The position numbers were made by a program, and so were the translations under genes. 64,000 nucleotides of DNA, from IMG/VR virus record IMGVR_UViG_3300042691_026747, positions 1-64,000 of that record. The stretch is one strand, 5' to 3'. The DNA comes from a virus. Positions 50,527-57,488 of this stretch are shown here, piece after piece (within the stretch, counting starts at the first letter, position 1; each line of letters begins with the position of its first letter). Under the pieces are notes generated by a model that saw nothing but the letters and a program-made list of their open reading frames with translations, was not told the DNA's origin and did not search any database.

Positions 50527-51614
50527 GTGACGAAAGAAGATACGACCTTGGTTATGCGGATTCAAGATTGGATAAAATGTCATTTCCGTTATGGTATTAC
50601 GGTGTAGTAATAAGAATTGATGATCCTTACGATGCGGGACGTATTAAGGTTAGACTTGAGGGTGTTGATAAAAACATTGTTTTACAAGGTGGTGGCAATA
50701 GTAAACAACAAAATCAAAACTTGGGTAATAACGAAACTGATGCTTATTTGCCTTGGTGTGAACCTTTATTACCTAAATTTCTTAACATGATACCTAAAGT
50801 CGGTGAAATGGTTAAGGTGGCTGTTTTTGATTATCGTAATAAACAACAAAGAAGGCAATATATTGGTCCTGTTATTGGACAAGAAAACCCTTTAGATTAC
50901 CAACAAAGTAATTACAATGTAGCTAAAATACAAGTAGAAAATTCTGGTTATAACCCTGCTATAAGTAAATGGCCAGATTCTAAACAAGGTGTTTGGGGGG
51001 TATATCCTAATAAAAGTGATATAGCTTTATTAGGTAGAAGAAATACTGATTTAATATTAAGAAATAAATCTAATTATGATGAAATAATATTAAGATCAGG
51101 TAAGATTGATTATAGAAATTTAAATCAACCTTATCCGGTAAGTTTAAACAAAAAAAACCCTGCTTATGTAACAATTAACCATACTTTTCCTAAAAAAAAT
51201 AAAACAACAACACAAATAGGATTAGGTTTGAATGATGATAGGACACATGTTAATTTAGTTGCTGATAAATTAAATTTAATAAGTCATATGGGATCATCTT
51301 CTAAAGGTAAATCTCCGGCTATATTAAATGGTGATAACATAGATTTACAAATTATTACCGAAAACAGTAAATTACACCCAGTTATCTATGGTGACCTTAT
51401 TTGGGATATGTTGGAAAAATTAAGGGCTTATGTTGAGGGTCACATTCATAAAGCTTCTAGGAGAGAACCTGATGGTGATAAAACAAAAAACGATTTAATA
51501 AAATGGTTTAACCAAAACATGGGTACAAGAAAAACAAAGTTAAACCCAGATGGTACCTCTTATATAGATTATGAAAACTGTAAGTTCTTAAGTAAAGGTG
51601 TTAAAACAAATTAA
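50523..51614 (+). CDS. Baseplate hub/spike protein, gp5-like (OB-fold)
   Basis: 363 residues. WYYGVVIRIDDPYDAGRIKV begins an OB-fold typical of gp5/VgrG spike proteins. It continues with AYLPWCEPLLPK, PKVGEMVKVAVFDY and RRQYIGPVIG. The lysozyme domain of T4 gp5 is missing. The region after about residue 190 is beta-rich (DLILRNKSNYDEIILRSGK, VNLVADKLNLISHMG), resembling the start of a spike helix or a gp5 beta-prism. It probably sits at the tail tip and pierces the cell envelope. Confidence 0.75.
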   Translation: MSDERRYDLGYADSRLDKMSFPLWYYGVVIRIDDPYDAGRIKVRLEGVDKNIVLQGGGNSKQQNQNLGNNETDAYLPWCEPLLPKFLNMIPKVGEMVKVAVFDYRNKQQRRQYIGPVIGQENPLDYQQSNYNVAKIQVENSGYNPAISKWPDSKQGVWGVYPNKSDIALLGRRNTDLILRNKSNYDEIILRSGKIDYRNLNQPYPVSLNKKNPAYVTINHTFPKKNKTTTQIGLGLNDDRTHVNLVADKLNLISHMGSSSKGKSPAILNGDNIDLQIITENSKLHPVIYGDLIWDMLEKLRAYVEGHIHKASRREPDGDKTKNDLIKWFNQNMGTRKTKLNPDGTSYIDYENCKFLSKGVKTN

Positions 51615-51654
51615 TTCCCGATGATATTTATAGTAAAAAAGATTAATGGGAATT
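51613..51654 (+). promoter_or_regulatory. Late promoter inside an inverted repeat over a start codon
   Basis: TATTTATA (51625-51632) ends 13 bases before the ATG at 51646. AATTCCC (51613-51619) can pair with GGGAATT (51648-51654), whose first G is the third base of the start codon. The loop is 28 bases and holds the promoter box. Plan as at 18616 but with a shorter stem. Confidence 0.5.
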
Positions 51655-53193
51655 TTAAGAACATATTTCGATAAAGACACCACTTTAATTAGGGATTCTT
51701 ATGTTAACACAGGTAGAAACCCTATTGTAGAATTATTTCATGGTGGATCATTAAAAGCGGAGGAAGTAAAATATTCAAGATATATATTTGATTTAAATTT
51801 TAATGAGATATTAAAAAGGGTTAATTCTAAAGATATACCTTACGTAAGTGGAATGACCCATACTTTAAAAATGACCAACACATCTTGTTTTGACCAAGAA
51901 CAATTGTGTAAAACAGTTTCGTCATGCGTAGGTGACATTAAAAGAGCCACTTGTTTCGAGTTAATATTGTTTGAAGTTCCAGAATCATGGTGTGAAGGAA
52001 ATGGTTATGATTATACACAAACTATTGTTTCTTGTGCTGAAGGTGATAAGGTATATTGTGAAGGACCTGCAAATTGGTTTGTTAGGGGTGACGTTACAAC
52101 ATGTTGGTCCAATGAAGGTGTTTATGCCACAGACCCAAGTAATTGGTGTGCGTCAGCAACCACTAGTGGTACCTCTGGTACTACAATATGTAGCGGTGGT
52201 ACAAATTTAATTATTGCGACACAACATTTTAATTTTGGTAACGAAAATGTATGTATTGATATTACAGATTATATTAACGGTTTAATTTTAAGTGGTTATA
52301 CAGGTTTAACTTATGGTTTAGGTTTAGCATTTAAACCATCTTTAGAACAGGCTCCATTAGAAGACGCTGAATATGTAGGTTTCTTTAGTAGGGAAACTAA
52401 TACGGTGTTTGAACCGTTCTTAGAAACTAAATGGAATGATAGAATTAGTGATGATAGAAATAAATTTTATTTAAATAAATCAAACAATATTTGTTTATAT
52501 GTTAACGCTGGTGGACAAAACACTAATGCAACGTTTAGTGGTGTAGATGTCTATGACCAAAACGACGACTTATTTACAACAATACCTTCATCAGGTATTA
52601 CCCAAATAACTAGGGGTGTTTATTGTATTAATTTAACGGTTGACGATAACCCGACATCAGGATATTGTGGTAACATACAATTCCGTGATGTATGGAAAGA
52701 CGTTACCGTTGGTACTAAGAATTTAGGCAACGTAGAATTAGATTTTATTGTATTAGACGATACAGATTACTATAGAATTGGATCCACTAACAGTGCAAAT
52801 GCCAATGGGTTAGGTGTGGGTTCAGCAAGTAACATGTCAATATATGATTACGACTTTAATGTTGTTGGAATAAAAAGAAAAGAAAAAATCAAAAGAGGTG
52901 ACACTAGACGTGTAAACGTTAATGTACGTATACCTTATACATACGACCAAACAGCTTTATTAGATAAGGTTTATTATAGAATATTCATCAAAGAAGGTGG
53001 TCACATACAAATAGATTACATAGATTGGCAAGAAGTTAGTAGAACACCTGATGGTAATTTCTTCTTAGTTGATACGTCTTGGTTCATACCTAATGATTAT
53101 TTTATAGAAATTAAGATAGAATCTGGTGGGGAAGTTAGGACTTATGGTGATATAATACCTTTTGAGGTAGTTTCAGAAAAAGATTGGTGTTAA
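51646..53193 (+). CDS. Cys-rich structural protein, probable tail/baseplate
   Basis: 515 residues, starting MGILRTYFDKDTTLIRDSY with NTGRNPIVELFHGG. The first part looks like a small beta-sandwich. About residues 80-190 hold many Cys residues in a Trp/Cys/Gly-rich insert (SWCEGNGYDYTQ, CWSNEGVYATDPSNWC, TTICSGG). The C-terminal half is beta-rich and ends in SEKDWC. No family named. Cys pattern resembles that of the LamG-like fibre protein, so both may be surface-exposed with disulphides or metal. It has its own late promoter. Confidence 0.6.
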   Translation: MGILRTYFDKDTTLIRDSYVNTGRNPIVELFHGGSLKAEEVKYSRYIFDLNFNEILKRVNSKDIPYVSGMTHTLKMTNTSCFDQEQLCKTVSSCVGDIKRATCFELILFEVPESWCEGNGYDYTQTIVSCAEGDKVYCEGPANWFVRGDVTTCWSNEGVYATDPSNWCASATTSGTSGTTICSGGTNLIIATQHFNFGNENVCIDITDYINGLILSGYTGLTYGLGLAFKPSLEQAPLEDAEYVGFFSRETNTVFEPFLETKWNDRISDDRNKFYLNKSNNICLYVNAGGQNTNATFSGVDVYDQNDDLFTTIPSSGITQITRGVYCINLTVDDNPTSGYCGNIQFRDVWKDVTVGTKNLGNVELDFIVLDDTDYYRIGSTNSANANGLGVGSASNMSIYDYDFNVVGIKRKEKIKRGDTRRVNVNVRIPYTYDQTALLDKVYYRIFIKEGGHIQIDYIDWQEVSRTPDGNFFLVDTSWFIPNDYFIEIKIESGGEVRTYGDIIPFEVVSEKDWC

Positions 53194-53471
53194 TGAAAGA
53201 TTTAATTAAGAAAATATTAAAAGAAGATGTGGTTAAAACAAAACCATATAAATTTACAAAGGGTGGTTATTTAGTACCATCCACTGATAAATTTTATCCT
53301 GAACAAATAAATACTAACATCATGTTAACTGATGAAGAATATGAAACCATTAAACAACTTAATGATAATTGTAAGGAGTTGTACGATTTACATGTACATA
53401 AAACAAATTTAATCGAAAAACACAATAAAGGTGTTATCTATAAGTTTTTAGAAAAGAAATTTAATAAATAA
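53193..53471 (+). CDS. Small protein with capsid-targeting-like N-terminus
   Basis: 92 residues from ATG 53193, which overlaps the preceding stop; the alternative nine bases upstream breaks the motif. It starts MKDLIKKILKEDVVKTK, an amphipathic helix with an L-x-E site (Leu9-Glu11). After that come a beta turn (KFTKGGYLVPSTDKFYPE) and a helix (DEEYETIKQLNDNCKELYDL). No family. It ends 31 bases before a convergent gene, sharing the terminator between them. Confidence 0.6.
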   Translation: MKDLIKKILKEDVVKTKPYKFTKGGYLVPSTDKFYPEQINTNIMLTDEEYETIKQLNDNCKELYDLHVHKTNLIEKHNKGVIYKFLEKKFNK

Positions 53472-53472
53472 A

Positions 53473-53497
53473 AAAACCCCGATTTCTCGGGGTTTTT
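53473..53497. terminator. Bidirectional rho-independent terminator
   Basis: AAAACCCCGA (53473-53482) and TCGGGGTTTT (53487-53496) flank a TTTC loop. A-run on one side and T-run on the other let it end transcripts from both converging genes. Confidence 0.9.
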
Positions 53498-53501
53498 AAT
53501 T

Positions 53502-54446
53502 TTATGCGTAGAATCTACCTTTTTCAACAGCTTCTTCTTTCTTCCTCATATAATCCATCTGTTTCTGTTTTTGATGTCTCATATGGTCTTCTTTACTTTT
53601 TTGTTGAACAAATTTACCAACAGTTTCTTTAGATTTTCTAACCTTATCCTCCAACTTAGTGAAATCATTAACTATCCCATCAATCTCTTTAGAGTAACCA
53701 TCTTGCCCTGTTAACTTAGAGTTACATAAATCTTCAAAAGCCATCTTAGCTTGTTGAATAGACCTAACAATACCATCTATTGTTGATAACTCACCATTAT
53801 TTGTTCTTAATAAGGAAACTTGTTTTTCCTGTTTTTGTTCAGGTTGATTATTCTCTTCTTCCTTAATAATTTTCTTTACTAATTTTTCTATATCGTTCTC
53901 TGTTAATTTGATCACCTTTTTTAGTTTCATATTTTCTTTCATACCTTTATTATCTTTATCATCATAATCACCTAAATAAACTTTTTTGCCATTTAAAAAT
54001 TTATCTATTTTTGGTCCTAAAACTTTTCTACGATACTTTTCGTAAGTTTTAGTACTACTAAAAATCCAAGATATGATTACAGCTAAAATAACAAATGGAT
54101 TAAAGTCGGTTAAATAAATGGTAACTGCTTCAATATATCTCATTAAATCCGATAATAAAATAGATGTTGTTAAACTAAGGAATTCTCTTAAAATTTTCTT
54201 TAATAAACTAGCATCACCACCAGTTTTTTTAATAAGAATATCCTGAATATCTTCTTTAGAAGAATTTTCATCAATACCCAGACCATCTGATAACTCTTGT
54301 TTAATTGTTTCAGCCTTTTCAGGTGATATCTTTTTTTTGATTAAATTAGTAATTTCATGAAATATATTTTCAGTTAGTAAACCATTAGTTTCCAACACTA
54401 AAGACTCAAATAATTTTTGTTCTTTTAAAGTTAATGTGTTATTCAT
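53502..54446 (-). CDS. Membrane-spanning protein with an internal targeting-like motif
   Basis: 314 residues. The first half is helical (LTLKEQKLFESLVLETNGLL) with one hydrophobic segment near residues 114-132 (FNPFVILAVIISWIFSS). Near residue 172 MKLKKVIKLTENDIEKLVKK begins a segment continuing IIKEEE, strikingly like the N-terminal helices of other small proteins here. The C-terminal part is charged and coiled, ending HQKQKQMDYMRKKEEA. An internal start or a gene fusion is possible. A TATTTATA box lies 16 bases upstream. Confidence 0.55.
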   Translation of the reverse strand: MNNTLTLKEQKLFESLVLETNGLLTENIFHEITNLIKKKISPEKAETIKQELSDGLGIDENSSKEDIQDILIKKTGGDASLLKKILREFLSLTTSILLSDLMRYIEAVTIYLTDFNPFVILAVIISWIFSSTKTYEKYRRKVLGPKIDKFLNGKKVYLGDYDDKDNKGMKENMKLKKVIKLTENDIEKLVKKIIKEEENNQPEQKQEKQVSLLRTNNGELSTIDGIVRSIQQAKMAFEDLCNSKLTGQDGYSKEIDGIVNDFTKLEDKVRKSKETVGKFVQQKSKEDHMRHQKQKQMDYMRKKEEAVEKGRFYA

Positions 54447-54462
54447 AATAAAATGTTTTTTA

Positions 54463-54470
54463 TATAAATA
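54463..54470 (-). promoter_or_regulatory. Candidate late promoter, leftward
   Basis: On the minus strand this reads TATTTATA, 16 bases before the start at 54446. It abuts, in the opposite direction, the -33 element of the host-type promoter at 54471, so early and late promoters stand back to back. Confidence 0.45.
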
Positions 54471-54501
54471 TTTGTATGTTAAGAAAAAATCTGTATCTTT
54501 G
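54471..54501 (+). promoter_or_regulatory. Host-type (Bacteroidetes) promoter
   Basis: TTTG (54471-54474), 19 bases, then TATCTTTG (54494-54501). This fits the Bacteroidetes vegetative consensus TTTG-N19-21-TAnnTTTG. The start codon follows seven bases later, giving a very short leader. It should be read by unmodified host polymerase, so early after infection. Confidence 0.7.
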
Positions 54502-54508
54502 TGTCATT

Positions 54509-54859
54509 ATGGAAAAGATATTCAGATTTTATAAAGAACCAAGTAATAGGTGGTATATTGATTTACCTGAATGGCCGGGTGATAAAGCAGATTTGGAAAT
54601 GGTTGAGGGTGCTGATGACATGTTGGATTACATATCAGAAGGTAATGACAGTGTTAGTTTACTTTTATCTGTTAAAGAAATAGAAGGTGGTAGTAAATTA
54701 AAATTAATTAGAGAAGCCACAGAATATGGTAATGGTTCATTTTATTTTTTAAAATCTCATATGGGTGTTGATTTGGATAAAGAACTTTGGTTATGTGATG
54801 TAACTAAATTTATTTTTGGTGGTTTTCCTGATGAAATTTTTTTCATAAAAGTTGATTGA
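54509..54859 (+). CDS. Early small acidic protein, unknown
   Basis: 116 residues from MEKIFRFYKEPSNRW; the in-frame ATG 33 bases upstream lies before the promoter -7 box and is rejected. It has WYIDLPEWPGDKADLEMVEG and IFGGFPDEIFFIKVD, a compact alpha/beta pattern found in some Bacteroidetes proteins of unknown role (DUF6717-like is possible, unverified). A host-type promoter drives it. It may act on host functions early. Confidence 0.6.
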   Translation: MEKIFRFYKEPSNRWYIDLPEWPGDKADLEMVEGADDMLDYISEGNDSVSLLLSVKEIEGGSKLKLIREATEYGNGSFYFLKSHMGVDLDKELWLCDVTKFIFGGFPDEIFFIKVD

Positions 54860-54882
54860 TTTTAAAAAAATTATTAATTTTA
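54852..54882 (+). promoter_or_regulatory. Candidate host-type promoter
   Basis: TTG (54852-54854), 20 bases, then TAATTTTA (54875-54882), one mismatch from TAnnTTTG. The start codon of the following gene at 54915 is 32 bases downstream. Confidence 0.5.
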
Positions 54883-54914
54883 CAAAACAATTAAAGATAT
54901 TAAATAGTTTAAAT

Positions 54915-55676
54915 ATGGCTAAGAAAAAAGACCTTAAAGAACAAAATCCTAAATTTACAATCGATTTGATTGAACTTTTGGCTGAAAACGATCCTTCTTC
55001 TACAAATAAGTATTTACCTTTTATGGTTAAACAAACTGAAAATTGGGTTGATTGGTTAAAAGAAGAATTAAAAAACAATACATTCAAAGAAATGTTTGAT
55101 ATTGTAAAAGAATTCGAAGAATTATCCAATAAAAATTTATTGGAAAATAAAGACATTTATTCTTATCCGTCCAATCAAGAAATTGTTGACACTATTAAAT
55201 TGGCTCGTGAAAAAGTAACAAAAAGTCATGTTAAAAAACATGAAACATTATCTTTGTTTGAAGATGATAACTTTTTAGTGTTACAACCATTAACTTCTCG
55301 TTCTTCTAATATTTACGGTAAATCAACAAAATGGTGTGTTTCTTCAGATCAAAATGATTTTAAAAAGTATTTTAATCAATATACTGAAAATGGTGTTTTA
55401 GTATTTTTCATTGATAAACGTGTTAAAGAAGAAGAAACTCGTGATAAAATTTATTCCAAGGTGGCTTTTCATCATGACAAATCTAAATCCACAAGTAATG
55501 AGGCTACAACTATATGGGATTCCAAAGATATTAAACTTAATGCTGTCAACATGATGGACTTAATGACAATTATACCATCTGAAGTTATGACAGTTATTAA
55601 TACAACCCTAAAAGGTAAATCTAACAAAGAATTGGCCCGTGAAAAAGGTATTAAAGATGACGTATATAATGGATAA
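54915..55676 (+). CDS. WC-motif domain protein, early copy
   Basis: 253 residues from MAKKKDLKEQNPKF; an upstream in-frame ATG at 54852 overlaps the previous gene and promoter. After a helical N-terminus, residues about 110-180 read SLFEDDNFLVLQPLTSRSSN, then STKWCVSSDQNDFKKYF and GVLVFFIDKR. The same strand order and WC motif occur in the leftward protein at 56610-57455. Proteins with a TKWC motif recur in large phages, but no function is known to me. It has a host-type promoter and its own terminator. Confidence 0.6.
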   Translation: MAKKKDLKEQNPKFTIDLIELLAENDPSSTNKYLPFMVKQTENWVDWLKEELKNNTFKEMFDIVKEFEELSNKNLLENKDIYSYPSNQEIVDTIKLAREKVTKSHVKKHETLSLFEDDNFLVLQPLTSRSSNIYGKSTKWCVSSDQNDFKKYFNQYTENGVLVFFIDKRVKEEETRDKIYSKVAFHHDKSKSTSNEATTIWDSKDIKLNAVNMMDLMTIIPSEVMTVINTTLKGKSNKELAREKGIKDDVYNG

Positions 55677-55690
55677 TCTTTATGTGTTTT

Positions 55691-55725
55691 AAAAAGGTGG
55701 TGTTTACATTAACATCACCTTTTTT
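55691..55725 (+). terminator. Rho-independent terminator
   Basis: AAAAAGGTGGTGTT and AACATCACCTTTTT can pair (one G-U) around a TACATT loop and are followed by T residues. It ends the transcript of the WC-motif protein. Confidence 0.85.
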
Positions 55726-55736
55726 ATTGTTAAAAC

Positions 55737-56045
55737 ATGGTAAATAAGAAATTAAAAAAATTCCATTTTATTAAAAAAAACAGTATTTTTGAGTTTGAAG
55801 AAACTAACAATCTATTTGATGATTTGGTAGCTGTAGGTTTAGCGACTGAAGGTCAGATATTAAACCACAATATGGGCAATGCTTTTACCATTAATGACGG
55901 ATTAACCACCACTATGATTGTGGGTAATGGTGGTAATATTTTTACACAAGGTCAAATTAGAGCTTTAGGTTCGGTAATATTTAATATAGAAACAAGAAGG
56001 TTAAATTATTGGGACGGAAACGAATGGATAGAAATAAACCAATAA
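55737..56045 (+). CDS. Small beta-rich protein, possible fibre-like element
   Basis: 102 residues. A basic start (MVNKKLKKFHFIKKN) leads to TEGQILNHNMGNAFTINDG, IFTQGQIRALGSVIFNIET and RRLNYWDGNEWIEI. The last segment resembles the xxLNYWDGxxW turn common in phage fibre ends. It overlaps the next gene by 22 bases. Function unknown. Confidence 0.5.
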   Translation: MVNKKLKKFHFIKKNSIFEFEETNNLFDDLVAVGLATEGQILNHNMGNAFTINDGLTTTMIVGNGGNIFTQGQIRALGSVIFNIETRRLNYWDGNEWIEINQ

Positions 56046-56338
56046 CATTTAAAGATTTAAAATTTGAACCACATCCGGTATCAATGTTTTTTGGTGGTCA
56101 TGCTAAAATTTTTATCGATAAAGTCGGTACCGTTTCTATTGTGGGACCATATAAAAACCCTTACAACATCAATCCAATGGATGATAAAATTGGTACTTAT
56201 GAAATATGGGCCATAAATTTATGGGAAGAACCCATAATTTATTTAACAATAGAAGAATTGGATGAAATTCTTTTGGACCTACAGAGAAATCCTTTAGATA
56301 TTAAAAAAGGTTTAAACAAATTTAATTTCTTAAAATAA
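56024..56338 (+). CDS. Small hypothetical protein
   Basis: 104 residues from MDRNKPITFKDLKFE; an ATG 15 bases upstream is possible. The body has VSMFFGGHAKIFID, TVSIVGPYKNPYNIN and YEIWAINLWEEPIIYLTIEEL, a mixed alpha/beta fold. It starts inside the previous gene. No family recognised. A short AT-rich gap with a host-type -7 element follows. Confidence 0.55.
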   Translation: MDRNKPITFKDLKFEPHPVSMFFGGHAKIFIDKVGTVSIVGPYKNPYNINPMDDKIGTYEIWAINLWEEPIIYLTIEELDEILLDLQRNPLDIKKGLNKFNFLK

Positions 56339-56345
56339 TTTTTAT

Positions 56346-56353
56346 TACCTTTG
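56346..56353 (+). promoter_or_regulatory. Candidate host-type -7 element
   Basis: TACCTTTG fits TAnnTTTG and lies four bases before the ATG at 56358. No clear TTG was found at the expected distance upstream, so this is weaker than 54471. Confidence 0.4.
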
Positions 56354-56357
56354 TTTT

Positions 56358-56618
56358 ATGGAAATCAAATCACTTAAGGAACAATATATAAAATTAATGG
56401 CGGATAAAATATCTATTAGCATAGAAGATTTATCCCAAACCGAAAAAGAATTAATTGATTTTGGTTATGAACTTTTTTCAGAAAAAATGGAAGATATTAA
56501 AATTCTTAATGATGAATTAAGAAGGGTATCAGTTGATTTGGCAAACATGAAATCATATAGAGATGATATTCAACGTGATAAATGGAATGATGATTATGAT
56601 GATGATTTCTTAGATTAG
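56358..56618 (+). CDS. Small acidic coiled protein
   Basis: 86 residues, helical, ending in an Asp run (WNDDYDDDFLD). ISISIEDLSQTEKELIDFGYE and DELRRVSVDLANMKSYRDD suggest two helices. Its 3' end overlaps the convergent gene by nine bases. Unknown function; early expression is likely from the promoter type. Confidence 0.55.
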   Translation: MEIKSLKEQYIKLMADKISISIEDLSQTEKELIDFGYELFSEKMEDIKILNDELRRVSVDLANMKSYRDDIQRDKWNDDYDDDFLD

Positions 56619-57455
56619 ACTATTGATATAATGTCTAATTGTACGTCTTAAAACACTTTTAACTACATGGTTAAATTCATCCTCAATCTCCCAATATATT
56701 TTATTTAATATTAATTTTTTGGAGCTATAATCAAAATAATATGGTTTATCATCAATTATGATAAAAGATTTTAACCCAAAATAAGGCGTTGATTCGGTTT
56801 TTTTTGGATAATTTGTTTTTAAATAATTTAAAACCTCAGTATTAATACCATCAGCATCAATTAATTCTTTAGCCCAATCAAAACCGTCTTCTGATTCTTT
56901 TAATGAGGAACTTCTCCAAAGATAATCATCCATAATATGGACAACATTTGGTGTTACGTTTGGTATATCAGATATTTCGTAATGAAAGTTCCATAAGAAA
57001 TTATCTTCTTGGTCGTATATACCATTTTCTGGTGAGTAATAAACTATATTGGTCGCGAAGTTATTTATGTCATTTGTAACTGTTACATAATAATCACCCA
57101 TATCGGTTTCATTTTTAAATTGATAACCTAATATATCACAAACATCTTTAAAAGTGTAACCACCTTCATCCCACCTGCCCATAAGTAAAATCTCTTCAGC
57201 CACACGATGTCCTGTTATACCGATTTTATCTTTTTTTGGATTTCTTTGGATGATTATAGCATGCATTCCTTTATGGTAATCTTCCCATTCACCTAAATCA
57301 CTATTAATACACCATTGACATTGGTTTGCGTACTTTTGTAAGGCTTTATGAGTTAGTGGAACAACAACAATTATATTATCGTCCTTATATAGTTCCACCC
57401 TTTCTTCCCTAGGTACACGTGCCTCTTTTAATATTTTCTTAATTAATTCTCTCAT
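56610..57455 (-). CDS. WC-motif domain protein with targeting-like N-terminus
   Basis: 281 residues. It starts MRELIKKILKEARVPREE with an L-x-E|A site (Leu9-Glu11), the strongest match to the T4 internal-protein leader (FIAE|A). Residues 22-80 carry LYKDDNIIVVVPLTHKALQ, then CQWCINSDLGEWEDY and HAIIIQRNPKK, matching the early protein at 54915. The C-terminal half is unrelated to that protein. A TATTTATA box lies six bases upstream. Possibly a packaged form of a domain also made early. Confidence 0.6.
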   Translation of the reverse strand: MRELIKKILKEARVPREERVELYKDDNIIVVVPLTHKALQKYANQCQWCINSDLGEWEDYHKGMHAIIIQRNPKKDKIGITGHRVAEEILLMGRWDEGGYTFKDVCDILGYQFKNETDMGDYYVTVTNDINNFATNIVYYSPENGIYDQEDNFLWNFHYEISDIPNVTPNVVHIMDDYLWRSSSLKESEDGFDWAKELIDADGINTEVLNYLKTNYPKKTESTPYFGLKSFIIIDDKPYYFDYSSKKLILNKIYWEIEDEFNHVVKSVLRRTIRHYINSLI

Positions 57456-57461
57456 GTGTTA

Positions 57462-57469
57462 TATAAATA
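57462..57469 (-). promoter_or_regulatory. Candidate late promoter, near-leaderless
   Basis: TATTTATA on the minus strand ends six bases before the start at 57455, the same spacing as at 14918. Confidence 0.4.
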
Positions 57470-57488
57470 TTATCTTTTTGGGTATTCT

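Noticed and set aside
51971-52210. Alternative-frame protein inside the Cys-rich tail gene
   Set aside because: It overlaps a longer gene with clear domain-like order and neighbour spacing; the alternative frame shows no recognised feature.
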